Shown here in pieces: positions 1 to 10,569 of a DNA stretch of 64,000 bases (positions are counted from its first letter, which is position 1; every line of letters starts with the position of its first letter). The notes under the pieces are model-generated. The model worked only from the letters and a program-made list of their open reading frames with translations. It made no database searches and had not been told where the DNA came from. The translations under genes and the position numbers were made by a program. The DNA lies in the NCBI GenBank assembly GCA_921293015.1, contig OV121086.1, positions 45,215,402 through 45,279,401 on the forward strand, written 5' to 3'. Source of the stretch: Phorcus lineatus (Eukaryota > Mollusca > Gastropoda > Trochida > Trochidae).

Positions 1-949
1 ATGCATTTAAACATGGAGGAATGTGTGTTGTCTTAGTTGGCAATTACTGCAAATAGGATAGAGTGCAAACACACTTAGTCTTTCTCCTAATACTCACGTA
101 ACAGGTTGTCGTTTCTGAACATTCTCTGAAATATACCTTCCTTGGTAGTTATTCTGTCTTAGGGTTATTAACTATATTCCATGTCGGCTACACATCGTGT
201 ATAACAGATTGAAATTTAGGTTGAATATCGAGTCAAGAATTAAGTAATTTTTTCATAAAATGATGAATTCAGAAATTTGTCTTTTTAAGAAAATCATAAA
301 TGTACTATTCTGGAACTATTCAGGAACAACATAGAATTATGAGGTAGTTTTGTTTGTTTGTAAAATATTAATATCCATTCATATACATTTACATTTATCT
401 TCTGTACAACATGTTTATTAATCAAATGTTTATGATTTATGTTATTTAAAAGTTCTATCAAATATCTAGATATTGTGTTGATAACAGATCCTAAGTTCCT
501 ATTCATAACATCAAATATTCCAAATGAAATGTCATTGTAGTTAAAAGAAATTCTGAGATTTTATCTCTTGTAGGCTTGTCTTTACATGATGCTAAGTTTC
601 CATCAAGCTTGTGCAAAGATTAACCAAAGGAATTATCATTGGACTTATTAGATTTAAGTTATCATATTATAGGATAGAATTGGCTGGTAAAAGATCACTA
701 ATTTCTGTTAAACATAGATGTATATATTGCTAAATGAATAAATGCTGAGGCTTAGCAATAAGGAGAACAGAGTTGTCCCCCTTCATTATTGACTGGTGGT
801 TACAGAGTTTCATCCCTTGATTATTTATTTTAAACTCTCAAATGTCTGAGTTTAAGGGAGAGAAGTTTACAGCTATGACTACTAACTGACTGACTCTGAA
901 ACAATTATATTGTGTAAACCATTAACCCTGTGTGTGATGTGTTTTGCAG
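1..949. other. Non-coding, nothing recognised
   Basis: AT-rich sequence with stop codons in all frames and no reading frame that resembles a protein family. I see no RNA gene, repeat array or clear promoter here. Confidence 0.5.
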
Positions 950-1041
950 AGCTGATGTCTTGTAGCCCGGGCAGCTGCAGCTCTCAGGTAATGACCACAA
1001 GTCTCATGGAGGATAAGATGCTGGAGGACCACAAGATGTAA
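950..1041 (+). CDS. Weak candidate terminal exon
   Basis: A good 3' splice site (TTTTGCAG ending at 949) is followed by one open frame starting with LMSCSPGSCSSQ. It runs to a TAA at 1039-1041. A possible 5' splice site (CAG/GTAATG) at 987/988 would make it a 38-nt internal exon instead. The other two frames are closed early. There is no family recognition and no upstream partner exon was identified, so this may be chance. Confidence 0.2.
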
Positions 1042-4000
1042 CACCCCTCATCCTCAACATGGAACAGGCCAACACAATGGGATAGTGTCCAATATGTGCA
1101 TGTGTGAGGGGTGTCCTATCACATGGAACAGTCCACATCAAAATTTTGCATTTTTGACGGGTGATTGCAATGATACCCCCTTTTAATCGGATCAGGAAAA
1201 GGATTCAAAATTTGCATATTGAGGGTTCTTTGCATTGTTAGGTATCGTCTGAGGCATTTTTCTTGTATTCGTTGAACTGATCTCATCCAGGGTATAGTAT
1301 ACAGTGTTTGATACAAGATTTGGTGGACTGAGTTTGATCAACCTCTCACCCCTATAACACAAATATGGACAATACCTTCATGGGCTATTCAACTGAAGGG
1401 GTTGGCTCATTATGACTATAGGGGTGGAAGCTTGTTTCTTGACTTCCTCCATCAGTTGTGACGACCAAGACCCCACATTTACATGAAGATGATGAACTTC
1501 TGTCTCACAATGCTTACCCAAGGACGGACTTCCACTCGTTATTCATGTTACAGAGACAAGAGACAAAAGGATGGCTCCCCATTTACCAAAGGAGTGACTA
1601 CCAAATATTGACAAACCTACTTGTTTCTTAGGAAACAAACCTAGAGACTGTTTCGGATACTGTGTGGTTGGATAAAAACCTTCGTCCAATTTCGAAACTT
1701 GATATTCCATTGCTAACTAACGCGCTGCAATTTGAGTTTGCAAGGAGTTGATTTTAATTTCGAAGGAGGAGCCTTCTCCCGAAATGATTCCATTGTTTAT
1801 AGTTGTGGCTGGAGATCACTGTACAGTATTTAGCGCTTGGAACAGAAGATATGATATTATACTCAGTGTTTGCAATGATCTGACTTCACGTGTAGTTTGA
1901 AGCCTCTAATCAAAAACACTGTGATACACAAGAGGTGGCGGAACCGTTGTATTTAATTCTCAAATCATTATTTAATTGCAAGTCTAATCACATTCATGTA
2001 TGAAATTATTATATATATTTAACTAGATGTTATCAATATTGAAGTATCTTAATTTATGTCAAGGTTTCTGCTATAATTGGAAGAGTAATTCATGATTTTT
2101 ATATATTTGTGGAATGTTTTAGACAACTTCATCCAGCGAAAGCTCAAAGGATGTTTTTATTGGGTACTATCATTCGCTTTACAAGTAAAACTGGTATTTG
2201 TACTAGTCATTGTTTTGAAACTGGCTTTCTGGTACCATGTGTATATATTTGTTGCGACATTTGTTTCTGTTGTCATGTTTTCTTACATTTTAAATTTAAA
2301 GTTTTTAAAAAAATCCATTGTTGCAGAAATTTAAAAAAAGATATGCAAACGTCCATGTTGCCTGTAATGAAATGAAATAACCTGTTGAGCAAGCTTGTGA
2401 TATTTATGCAATGTCTGTGGCTAAACTCGTCGCCAAATCAAGACAGTTACAATTTCCACTTTTGTAGCATAATACATACCAGAGACTTGATTAGTAAGTA
2501 CATATCTATCTCTATATCAGAAGGCTACCTTCTATCAGAGGCTACAGTGTAGTCAGTACAGCTATCTATCCATCTAAGCTACCTTCTTTGTCTGCTGACG
2601 GAACTTTGGTTTGTTTTGTACAGATTATGTGTAGTAAGTATGCTTGAAGCTGTGGCAGTGTATGTATACATGTCTTTGTCTCCATAGATACGGATGGTAC
2701 CTAGAATACCCAGTCAGGTTAATTTGAACTATGTTTAAATAGTAGCCACTCAATAAATATTTGACATAACTTGTTCCTGTTTGTTGTCTTTTGTATATTC
2801 TCTACGAACATATTGGGTACAATTAATCTAAGTGAAACCCTCTCCTCATCATCAAAGATTGCTAAATAGTTGGAATTGAGGAACGCTCTGAAAAATATTT
2901 GCCATGTTTTGAATACCGGTAGATAGGGGAAAAACCCAACCATTGTTGTAACAGAGATCTATAATATTGAGTTGTATGATCAGTTTTTTTTTACTGAAAT
3001 TATACTTGCCACTTTTTTAAGTCTTTCGGAATACTTAAAATGAATTCACATGATTTGACGGTTGTCAAATATATTTCATTTTGGTAACTCCACCACAACT
3101 GCACACTTTTTGAGTTCAGAATATGTAATTGTATGTCATTAATCATTCCGAAATTTCTGAAAACTATTTTTTGATGAAAGAAGGTCGAACCAAACGCAAA
3201 TATTGTCACGATAATAAATCTTCCTCACTATCTTCCTCGGGGTTGCAGATGTGGCTTAATCTTCGACCAATCATGAGCAGACTCATCATGAGAGTAAACG
3301 AACACACCACTATTTTGCGTTCATTACAGCTCAGCTTTTCTTGGGTTCATTCAGAAAAAGCTTGTTTTCCAAGATTAAAAGGTTAGATGTGTTTACTGAT
3401 GTCTTTCCCTCCCGATTCTTATTGGCTGACACAGTCTGGCAGTCAAGGCTGTCTGACACTGCTCATATGGAGCCATAGTCAGATCAAGAAACGCAGTGAG
3501 GTATGAGGGACAAGTTTCGATCTGATTTCAAAGAGATTGATTATCGATTTGATGTTCACTGTCTTTTTACTGTACAGAAAAAAATTTGAGATGCTAAGCA
3601 ATATTTCATTGAATACAATAAAATAAACACCGCTAAAGGGAATTTTTAAAGAACTGTAAACCGCCCATTTGTAATCTCCAAGAGGAGGTAATGTGGAAGG
3701 ATGCCGTAACTAATCTGATTTGTGGAGTGATTATGTCTACTTACAGTTTGGTCAGATATAAGCTTGCTTTAACGAACATGCAGAAGGCCATATAGACTGA
3801 TTTGGTCTTGTTATAAAGATTAATCCCCATTGCAAAAGCATTGTGCTCACACTGTTGCATCCACTCTTGTGGATTCCCTCTCATCTCCAGCATAGAAAGA
3901 AAATCCTTGCATGATACTTCATGCAAAGTTGTTGAGAAGTATCTAGAAAGTAAATAGAAATTTGACCACATCACAAGTACCATATAACAATGAATACATA

Positions 4001-4108
4001 TCAATATTGGACTGTTCTTTTGGACTGCTTTTCAAAATGGTAACTGATTTTAATGGCCACATGCTTAAGCGCATAATCACCTCTATATGGATGTATTCTG
4101 TAGTCATA
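1042..4108. other. Non-coding, nothing recognised
   Basis: Only short chance ORFs (up to 88 codons at 2109-2375) with low-complexity, Cys/Phe-rich translations from AT-rich DNA. No tandem array or recognisable mobile element was found before the minisatellite at 4109. Confidence 0.45.
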
Positions 4109-4857
4109 TATGTTGAAAGAAGCCATGTTTTATCTGGGTGGGAATGATGAGCTCATTGACAGTACGGTAAACTGTAATCATAAATTATATGTTGAAAGAA
4201 GCCATGTTTTATCTGGTGGGAATGATGAGCTCATTGACAGTACGGTAAACTGTAATCATAAATTATATGTTGAAAGAAGCCATGTTTTATCTGGGTGGGA
4301 ATGATCAGCTCATTGACAGTACGGTAATCATAAATTATATGTTGAAAGAAGCCATGTTTTATCTGGGTGGGAATGATGAGCTCATTGACAGTACGGTAAA
4401 CTGTAATCATAAATTATATGTTGAAAGAAGCCATGTTTTATCTGGGTGGGAATGATCAGCTCATTGACAGTACGGTAAACTGTAATCATATATGTTGAAA
4501 GAAGCCATGTTTTATCTGGTGGGAATGATCAGCTCAGTCCGGTAAACTGTAATCATAAATGATATGTTGAAAGAAGCCATGTTTTATCTGGTGGGAATGA
4601 TCAGCTCATTGACATTACGGTAAACTGTAATCATAAATTATATGTTGAAAGAAGCCATGTTTTATCTGGGTGGGAATGATGAGCTCATTGACAGTACGGT
4701 AAACTGTAATCATAAATTATATGTTGAAAGAAGCCATGTTTTATCTGGTGGGAATGATCAGCTCATTGACAGTACGGTAAACTGTAATCATAAATGATAT
4801 GTTGAAAGAAGCCATGTTTTATCTGGTGGAAATGATCAGCTCAGTACGGTAAACTGT
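4109..4857. repeat. Minisatellite, about 78-bp unit, 10 copies
   Basis: Ten head-to-tail copies of a unit beginning TATGTTGAAAGAAGCCATG. They start at about 4109, 4188, 4266, 4338, 4417, 4491, 4563, 4641, 4720 and 4798. Spacing varies between 72 and 79 bp through short internal deletions of the CATTGACAGTACGGTAAACT part. Copies differ by GATGAG/GATCAG and GGGTGGG/GGTGGG variants. Because the period is usually not a multiple of three, the short ORFs across it are chance. The array ends 85 bp before the left end of the DIRS element. Confidence 0.95.
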
Positions 4858-4962
4858 GAAACATTATAATGACAGCTTCTTCAAGGCATATCTCATGCCA
4901 CTCTCAATGACTGTCCTATTTAAACCTTGCTGCATTTCTTGGAATTATTGGCGTAAACATTC

Positions 4963-5144
4963 CCTCTGGGATGAGCTGAGCCCCTCTTTCCGTCCCATTG
5001 ACGTGACTGCAGAAGTCTATTATATATTTTTAAAAATATGTATAAGAAAAAACTCCTACACATAATTACCTTTGGTGGTATGCAGCTCTCCTCTTCCCCC
5101 TGGAGTTATCTCCCCTTTGACACCAGGTGTCAGCCTCATATTCC
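4963..5144 (+). repeat. DIRS left inverted terminal repeat
   Basis: This 182-bp segment is, by eye, the exact reverse complement of 11402-11583. It contains a CRE-like octamer TGACGTGA (4999-5006) and a TATA-like run TATATATTTTT (5021-5031), which could form the element promoter ahead of ORF1. Promoter function is inferred from position only. Confidence 0.93.
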
Positions 5145-5382
5145 TTTCTGCACCCCATGTGAGAAGATGGCTGCAGGAGTCTGAAGTTGTTTCTTCTCCC
5201 ATGTGCTGTGTGTTTTTTCCTTAGGACATATCTGGTATGTGAAGATCGACATTTGGTCTTAGACAATCGCATTCCTTGTTTTTTGTGTGTTTGTGATCAT
5301 TTTTGTGATTTTTTTTTATGACTGAACTTGTGAACTATCGGTGATTCCGCGAAGTATCTTGTGTTTTGTTTTTTTTTTCAAC

Positions 5383-7533
5383 ATGTCTCAACGTAAGTGT
5401 GTGAACTGTCAGAGATACATGTCGGATAAGGACCCTCATTCTCTTTGTGTATCTTGTGATAAAGACCCTATTTGTTCTATCGCTAAACGATGTCTTCTGT
5501 GTAGGGACTTAGAGGATGATAGTTGGATTAAGATGTTTGAGATCAGAACCAAAAAATCTCGTAATACGGCCGGTATTTCGCCGTCAGGATCTATTATTTC
5601 GGAAGATTCAGCTATCTTATCTCAGATTCCCGCTTCTGTAAAGACTAGTGACGGTAAAGATGCTCCTCCCACGGATTTAGGCGCGGTGTTAGCGGCCTTT
5701 AAGCAGGATTTATTGTCATCCTTTTCTCAGTCAGTCAAAGATCTTGAAAAACGTAATGATGAGAAATTTACGGAATTAAAGACCACTATTTCCAAGTCAA
5801 AGTCGCGGTCTTCCTCGTCCAGTAGAAGTTCTTCATCCCGTGACTATAGCTCAAATGCCCTGACTAAAGAAAATTCTGAGTCTAAGTCTAAGCCTAGTAA
5901 GCGTTCTGCCGATCCCAACGGTGGGATTTCGGGTAGTACGGCGGATGATGTGCGTACCAAACGGCAGTGTTTACCCTCCACGGGCCTGCCTGGTTTGGGT
6001 GGTCAGGTTGACCAGTTGAATATGAGAGGTCCGTCTCACTCTGGCTCCCATATCGGTACAGAGTTGAGCGGACCGCACGCTGTTGACGCCGATAACCTGA
6101 TCCCTCCCACCCATGGGTTGGTGACGGCCGGGTCTCACGTGCAGGGCGGCTTGCCCGTTGTTCATAGCCGTGTCTCGGTCACTGGGTCAGACTCCAAGTC
6201 TACCAGCACGGCGGGCACGTGCGGCTTGCGGCCTGGCACGCTTACGGCCGAGCAGCTCACGGAAGGCACGGATCTCGGGCGGGAGCTGGGTCACGTTGAT
6301 CTGCCTAATGTTGACAAACAAAAGAAAGTACCGGCTACGGAGTTTGTGGATGTATTCAACCCGCCGATTTTGCCAATCATTACGGATGATGATGCCGAGT
6401 TAAAGTTTCCCTTGGATGCCAAGCTGGATTCACATGAGGGTTTGATAACTATTCCTCCCGCCGATCTGTCGGGGCCTGACTTAGTACCTGAATGGACCTT
6501 TGTTGACAAGATTGACATTTTGCATAGGCTTAAACCTTGTACACAACCATCCTCAGTGGAGCTAGAGATGGATCAAGTATTACCGGAAGAGCTGGGCACT
6601 ACGGGTGTATTACCGCCTAAACGGCCTCCCAAGCGGTCTCTACCTCATTCATCGGTAGTTAAGCCAGCACTTGACTTGATAAATAACAACTTGGCGAAGG
6701 CAAAGGATGTCTCAGCCCTTCCTCGACTTCCACTTAAACAATCTTATGTCATTCATGACCGGGTGATTCCGTCTGCATCCCCCGATGTGGATAGGGACTT
6801 TGCCAGGTTGGATAAGAGGGGTATTCAGAGAAAACAATTGGACAAGATTTCGTTTTCACGGAAGGATATTAAGGACATTGATATGGCGGCTAGAAGTGCT
6901 GTGGACATTCTCTCCTACATTAACTGGTTTGCGGCAGGTGTTAGACAATTATTACCTCCCACCTTTCAGGATAATACGGGGATTAAACCACAATCACTAG
7001 TAGTAATGAGCGCAGAGGAGGTTGCTATGGCTCATTCCTTCCTGGATGTCATTTATCATGCAGTGAATGATGCGACTCAAACTCAGCTGGGTACATTGGG
7101 CCGGATTACTGCGCTCGAACGGTCTCATCTGCTGGGGAGTGTGAGAAATCTTCCTCAGGATTCCAAGGAGGAACTATTTCAACAACCCTTAGGATCGGAA
7201 TCGATGTTCAACGGGCAGTGTGGCCAGGCTATTGCTCAACAGGACGCACAGAATTCTAGGACCTTAAATCAGAGACTAGTGTCAGCTCTCATTGGTCAGT
7301 CGCATCAGCGTGGCGCTCCCAGAGGCAACAGAGGCTCCTCCTCAGCTACTCCCCGACCCCCCCTCCATCGTTCAGCTTTTGACAGGGCTAACTACACGTC
7401 GCGACAGCGCCAACCTACGCCTTCTCAGGGACAGCAGACAAGGGACAATCCACCTCCCCCTCCCAGATACCACTTTCGGGGCAGAGGAAGCCGTGGAAGT
7501 AGGGGCTCAGCAGGTCCCACGGGACGGCGTTGA
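5383..7533 (+). CDS. DIRS ORF1, gag-like protein
   Basis: 716 aa from the ATG at 5383. The frame opens at a GTG at 5341, but the ATG gives the typical N-terminus. Residues 6-25 form a C-x2-C-x9-H-x2-C-x2-C knuckle, followed by further Cys pairs near 31-40. Next come a Lys/Glu-rich possible coiled coil (about 105-145), a Ser/Arg-rich stretch and a conserved-looking block near 500-560 with DIDMAARSAVDIL. That block is of the kind seen in metazoan DIRS ORF1 proteins, from which the LAP2-alpha C-terminus is thought to derive. The last 80 residues are Arg/Gly/Pro-rich (RGRGSRGSRG), suggesting nucleic-acid binding. The protein presumably packages element RNA. The 3' end overlaps the RT ORF by 242 nt in a different frame. 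Confidence 0.85.
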   Translation: MSQRKCVNCQRYMSDKDPHSLCVSCDKDPICSIAKRCLLCRDLEDDSWIKMFEIRTKKSRNTAGISPSGSIISEDSAILSQIPASVKTSDGKDAPPTDLGAVLAAFKQDLLSSFSQSVKDLEKRNDEKFTELKTTISKSKSRSSSSSRSSSSRDYSSNALTKENSESKSKPSKRSADPNGGISGSTADDVRTKRQCLPSTGLPGLGGQVDQLNMRGPSHSGSHIGTELSGPHAVDADNLIPPTHGLVTAGSHVQGGLPVVHSRVSVTGSDSKSTSTAGTCGLRPGTLTAEQLTEGTDLGRELGHVDLPNVDKQKKVPATEFVDVFNPPILPIITDDDAELKFPLDAKLDSHEGLITIPPADLSGPDLVPEWTFVDKIDILHRLKPCTQPSSVELEMDQVLPEELGTTGVLPPKRPPKRSLPHSSVVKPALDLINNNLAKAKDVSALPRLPLKQSYVIHDRVIPSASPDVDRDFARLDKRGIQRKQLDKISFSRKDIKDIDMAARSAVDILSYINWFAAGVRQLLPPTFQDNTGIKPQSLVVMSAEEVAMAHSFLDVIYHAVNDATQTQLGTLGRITALERSHLLGSVRNLPQDSKEELFQQPLGSESMFNGQCGQAIAQQDAQNSRTLNQRLVSALIGQSHQRGAPRGNRGSSSATPRPPLHRSAFDRANYTSRQRQPTPSQGQQTRDNPPPPPRYHFRGRGSRGSRGSAGPTGRR

Positions 7534-9652
7534 CTGTCAGCCAGCCGTTTCAACACCTTTAAACCCTTACGACTTGGAAATGCCCACGGACTCGATTTTG
7601 GACTTCGATTTTCAATTACAGGTAACACCCTCCCCAGTGGGGGGGCGACTCCAACATTACGCTCTAAACTGGACCCAGATCACATCAGATACCTGGATCA
7701 ATTCCGTGATTGCCGGCGGGTACCAGTTACAATTTCAGACACAACCCCCCTTAGTCGTTTATCCCTCGGGAAGGAGATTTTGTCTTCAAGATCATCGGCT
7801 GAAGGCGGCGCATCTAGCCATAGAGCAATTACTGCTGAAGGAGGCAGTGGTGGAGCTGTCCCCTCACGACACGTCGCGGGGGTTTTATTCGCCAATCTTC
7901 CTTGTTCCCAAACGCGATTCAACAGAAATGAGAATGATCATAGATTTAAAGATTCTAAACAAGGACTTTCTCAGCAAACCCCCAAAGTTCACTATGGAAT
8001 CACTGCGGAATGTCAGGAAGTTGATCATGCCAAACTCAAAGTTCATCAGCATGGATCTGAAGGACGCTTATCTGCACATTCCAATCCACAAGTATTCTCA
8101 GAAATATCTTCGGTTTGCAGTAAACGGCAGGAGATTTCAGTTTCAAGTTCTACCCTTCGGGGTGTCAGTAGCGCCTTGGCTCTTCACCATGATAATCAAA
8201 CCGATCCTTCACTTTCTTCATCTCAGAGGCATTGCCGTACACGGATACCTGGACGATTTTCTGGGGAGACACGTCTCGGCCAGAACTTTGAGCAGCCAGA
8301 CGAGATTTATGATTCATGTGTTTACTCATCTAGGATGGATTGTACATCCGGAAAAGTCAGAGCTTGTACCAACATCTCGGATCAAGTTTCTAGGAGCAAT
8401 GCTAGATGCGGAGAAAGGGTTCATTTTTCCCATCACGGAACGTTGGTTGGTCACCAGGAGTTTGATAGAATCTCTATTGAATCTGAGATTGGCGACAGTA
8501 AGGAAGTGGATGTCACTACTAGGCTGCCTTACTTCAATTCAGGATTACACATACAGGGGGCGACTGAACCTTCGCCACACTCAGGTTTGGCTCAATGCCA
8601 GCAGAGCTCTTCCCCTGGATTGTTCAATTATATGCCCTCACCACGTGCGGAGCGAGTTGTTATGGTGGACAGAGGAACACAATGTGCTGTCGGGAACAAG
8701 GTTCATGCATCCGCCTCCTCGATTCACAATTTTCACAGACGCGTCTCGCAAGGGTTGGGGAGCGCATGTAGATCATCTTCAAGCCCAGGGATTGTGGACA
8801 GGTCGGGAATCTATGTGGCATATAAATGCGCTAGAGATGCTTGCAGTGATCAGGGCCTTCAAGGAATGGTGGCATCGGCTGTACGGGGCCAGTGTAATGA
8901 TAGCCACAGACAATGCGACAGTGGTTGCATATATAAACAAACAGGGCGGGACTCGTTCGAGGGATCTCATGAATCTAACCCGCAGTTTATTTTGTCTAGT
9001 GGACCAGTGCAGGATAACGCTAAAAGCCAGGCATATTCCAGGGAAGTTAAATGTCCTAGCGGATTCTTTATCCAGGAAGAACCAGGTACTTCCAACAGAA
9101 TGGACTCTGCACAAGGAAGCCTTCCAAATCATAGCAGACAGGTGGGAGACTCCTACAATAGACCTCTTTGCGACCAGCAGGAATTGTCAGCTTCCAATAT
9201 TTGTCAGCCCAATTCCAGATCCGACAGCTTGGGCGGTAGACGCGCTATCCATATCATGGGAGGGAATGATTGCCTACGCCTTCCCACCGATAAAGATCCT
9301 ACCGGATGTAATCGCCAAGATAGCTCTTCACAACTGTGTGGTTTATCTAGTGGCTCCCTCATGGCCCACACGCGCTTGGTTTCCAAATCTTCTGGATCTG
9401 TTGACCGAGGTTCCACTCCGACTGCCTCTGTGGGAAGGACTGTTGCATCAACCTCAATCGGGAGTGTTTCACAGGAATTTAGCATGCCTAAATCTACACG
9501 TATGGAGATTATCCAGGAATCCCTTGCAAGGAAGGGTTTCAGCGAGGGATCTTCAACAGCTATATCCCAGTCTGTTAGGCCTTCAACGGCTAGACTCTAC
9601 GATTCAAAGTGGAAAGTCTTCTGCGAGTGGAGAAAGCAGCGACAGTGCCTAA
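7292..9652 (+). CDS. DIRS ORF2, reverse transcriptase-RNase H
   Basis: 786 aa from the first ATG; conserved sequence starts only near residue 97 (MPTDSILDF), so a later ATG or a frameshift from ORF1 is possible. The RT fingers and palm show LVPKRDS, SMDLKDAYLHIP (catalytic D255), LPFGVSVAPWLF and the YLDD box (Y319-D322), then FLGAMLD. RNase H follows with D483 (FTDASRKGWGA), E515 (NALEML), D540 (ATDNATV) and D591 (LADSLSR), so the catalytic set is complete. The C-terminal part (about 600-740; DLFA, YAFPP, LVAPSWP motifs) is the conserved DIRS extension that has been described as methyltransferase-like. It copies the element RNA. It overlaps ORF1 upstream and the recombinase ORF downstream. 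Confidence 0.95.
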   Translation: MVSRISVALPEATEAPPQLLPDPPSIVQLLTGLTTRRDSANLRLLRDSRQGTIHLPLPDTTFGAEEAVEVGAQQVPRDGVDCQPAVSTPLNPYDLEMPTDSILDFDFQLQVTPSPVGGRLQHYALNWTQITSDTWINSVIAGGYQLQFQTQPPLVVYPSGRRFCLQDHRLKAAHLAIEQLLLKEAVVELSPHDTSRGFYSPIFLVPKRDSTEMRMIIDLKILNKDFLSKPPKFTMESLRNVRKLIMPNSKFISMDLKDAYLHIPIHKYSQKYLRFAVNGRRFQFQVLPFGVSVAPWLFTMIIKPILHFLHLRGIAVHGYLDDFLGRHVSARTLSSQTRFMIHVFTHLGWIVHPEKSELVPTSRIKFLGAMLDAEKGFIFPITERWLVTRSLIESLLNLRLATVRKWMSLLGCLTSIQDYTYRGRLNLRHTQVWLNASRALPLDCSIICPHHVRSELLWWTEEHNVLSGTRFMHPPPRFTIFTDASRKGWGAHVDHLQAQGLWTGRESMWHINALEMLAVIRAFKEWWHRLYGASVMIATDNATVVAYINKQGGTRSRDLMNLTRSLFCLVDQCRITLKARHIPGKLNVLADSLSRKNQVLPTEWTLHKEAFQIIADRWETPTIDLFATSRNCQLPIFVSPIPDPTAWAVDALSISWEGMIAYAFPPIKILPDVIAKIALHNCVVYLVAPSWPTRAWFPNLLDLLTEVPLRLPLWEGLLHQPQSGVFHRNLACLNLHVWRLSRNPLQGRVSARDLQQLYPSLLGLQRLDSTIQSGKSSASGESSDSA

Positions 9653-10569
9653 ACCAAAACATTTCGATTCCAATGATAGCAGAATTTTTGCTTTATTTGA
9701 GAACTGTTAGGAAACTCAAACATGGAACTATTGAAGGGTACCGTTCAGCCATTGCTTCCGTATGCGACCTTCAGGGATTATCAGTGGGGGCAGATTGCTC
9801 CTTACACAAGATGATCAAGTCTTTTCAAATCAAGGATATAGCTTCACCGTCTATTTTTCCAAAGTGGGATTTATGTTTGGTGCTACAATCTCTTAACAAA
9901 GCTCCTTATGAGCCTTTGCAAGCAGCCACATTGAAGTTTTTATCATTTAAGACGGCCTTTCTTATAGCATTCGCATCAGCAGCCAGGGTTTCAGAATTAC
10001 ATGCTATTGACAATTCTTCAATAAGATTTGCGAGTGAGTATAAGGAAGTGACTTTTCGAGCACTACCGGAGTTTGTAGCTAAGAATCAATCCTCGTCAGC
10101 GGGGCCGCTTGGAGCAAGGGTTTATAAAATTCCAGCACTTCCGCATTCCTCTTCTCGGTCAGATAAGAATCGGTTGTTTTGCCCAATACGAGCTCTAAGG
10201 TGGTATTTACAGAGGACATCATCTTTTAGAAGAGCTAGAAGGAGACTCTTTCTATCCTGCAAGACTGCGATGGATAGTGAAATTTCAAAGAATACGATAG
10301 CTTCTTGGTTAAGGAAAACGATCGCGTACGCTTATCAAGCGATAGATCAGGATACAGTCAACTTGAAGTTTTCGCCTCATGAGATTAGAGCTCTAGCGTC
10401 CTCCCTGTCAGCATGGAAATCAGTATCAATCGAACAGTTAGTAAAAGCATGTCAATGGAAAGGCGTCAATACTTTTATTTCATCTTACCTGCGTGACATC
10501 ACGCCGACGTTGGATGGAATCAGTGAGCTGGGGCCGTTGGTAGCGGCTCAGCATATCTCATCTGTCTAG
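9484..10569 (+). CDS. DIRS tyrosine recombinase
   Basis: 361 aa from the ATG at 9484; an alternative ATG lies at 9502. An N-terminal SAM-like core-binding part (SVRPSTARLYDSKWKVFCEW) precedes the catalytic domain. Catalytic residues are R168 (SAARVSEL), H299 and R302 (SPHEIRA), W325 (ACQWKG) and nucleophile Y335 (ISSYLRD), the full R-H-R-W/H-Y set. It would join the circular DNA intermediate to the target without a DDE integrase. It overlaps the last 169 nt of ORF2 in another frame. The same frame stays open upstream to 7534, so a much longer product (an alternative start at 7780 gives 929 codons) cannot be excluded. Confidence 0.93.
   Translation: MPKSTRMEIIQESLARKGFSEGSSTAISQSVRPSTARLYDSKWKVFCEWRKQRQCLNQNISIPMIAEFLLYLRTVRKLKHGTIEGYRSAIASVCDLQGLSVGADCSLHKMIKSFQIKDIASPSIFPKWDLCLVLQSLNKAPYEPLQAATLKFLSFKTAFLIAFASAARVSELHAIDNSSIRFASEYKEVTFRALPEFVAKNQSSSAGPLGARVYKIPALPHSSSRSDKNRLFCPIRALRWYLQRTSSFRRARRRLFLSCKTAMDSEISKNTIASWLRKTIAYAYQAIDQDTVNLKFSPHEIRALASSLSAWKSVSIEQLVKACQWKGVNTFISSYLRDITPTLDGISELGPLVAAQHISSV

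Noticed and set aside
2092..2375. Two overlapping ORFs of 80 and 88 codons
   Set aside because: Phe/Val/Cys-rich translations of T-rich DNA, no splice context or family.
4110..4455. Repetitive ORFs over the 78-bp minisatellite
   Set aside because: The unit length is mostly not a multiple of three, frames change between copies, and no start, splice or family evidence exists.
7780..9483. Calling the 929-codon frame as one recombinase protein
   Set aside because: The first two thirds have no recombinase similarity and overlap the conserved RT/RNase H frame; only the part from 9484 is annotated as protein, the rest reported as a finding.
8779..9485. Minus-strand ORFs of 93-117 codons inside the RT ORF
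   Set aside because: Shadows of the coding plus strand.
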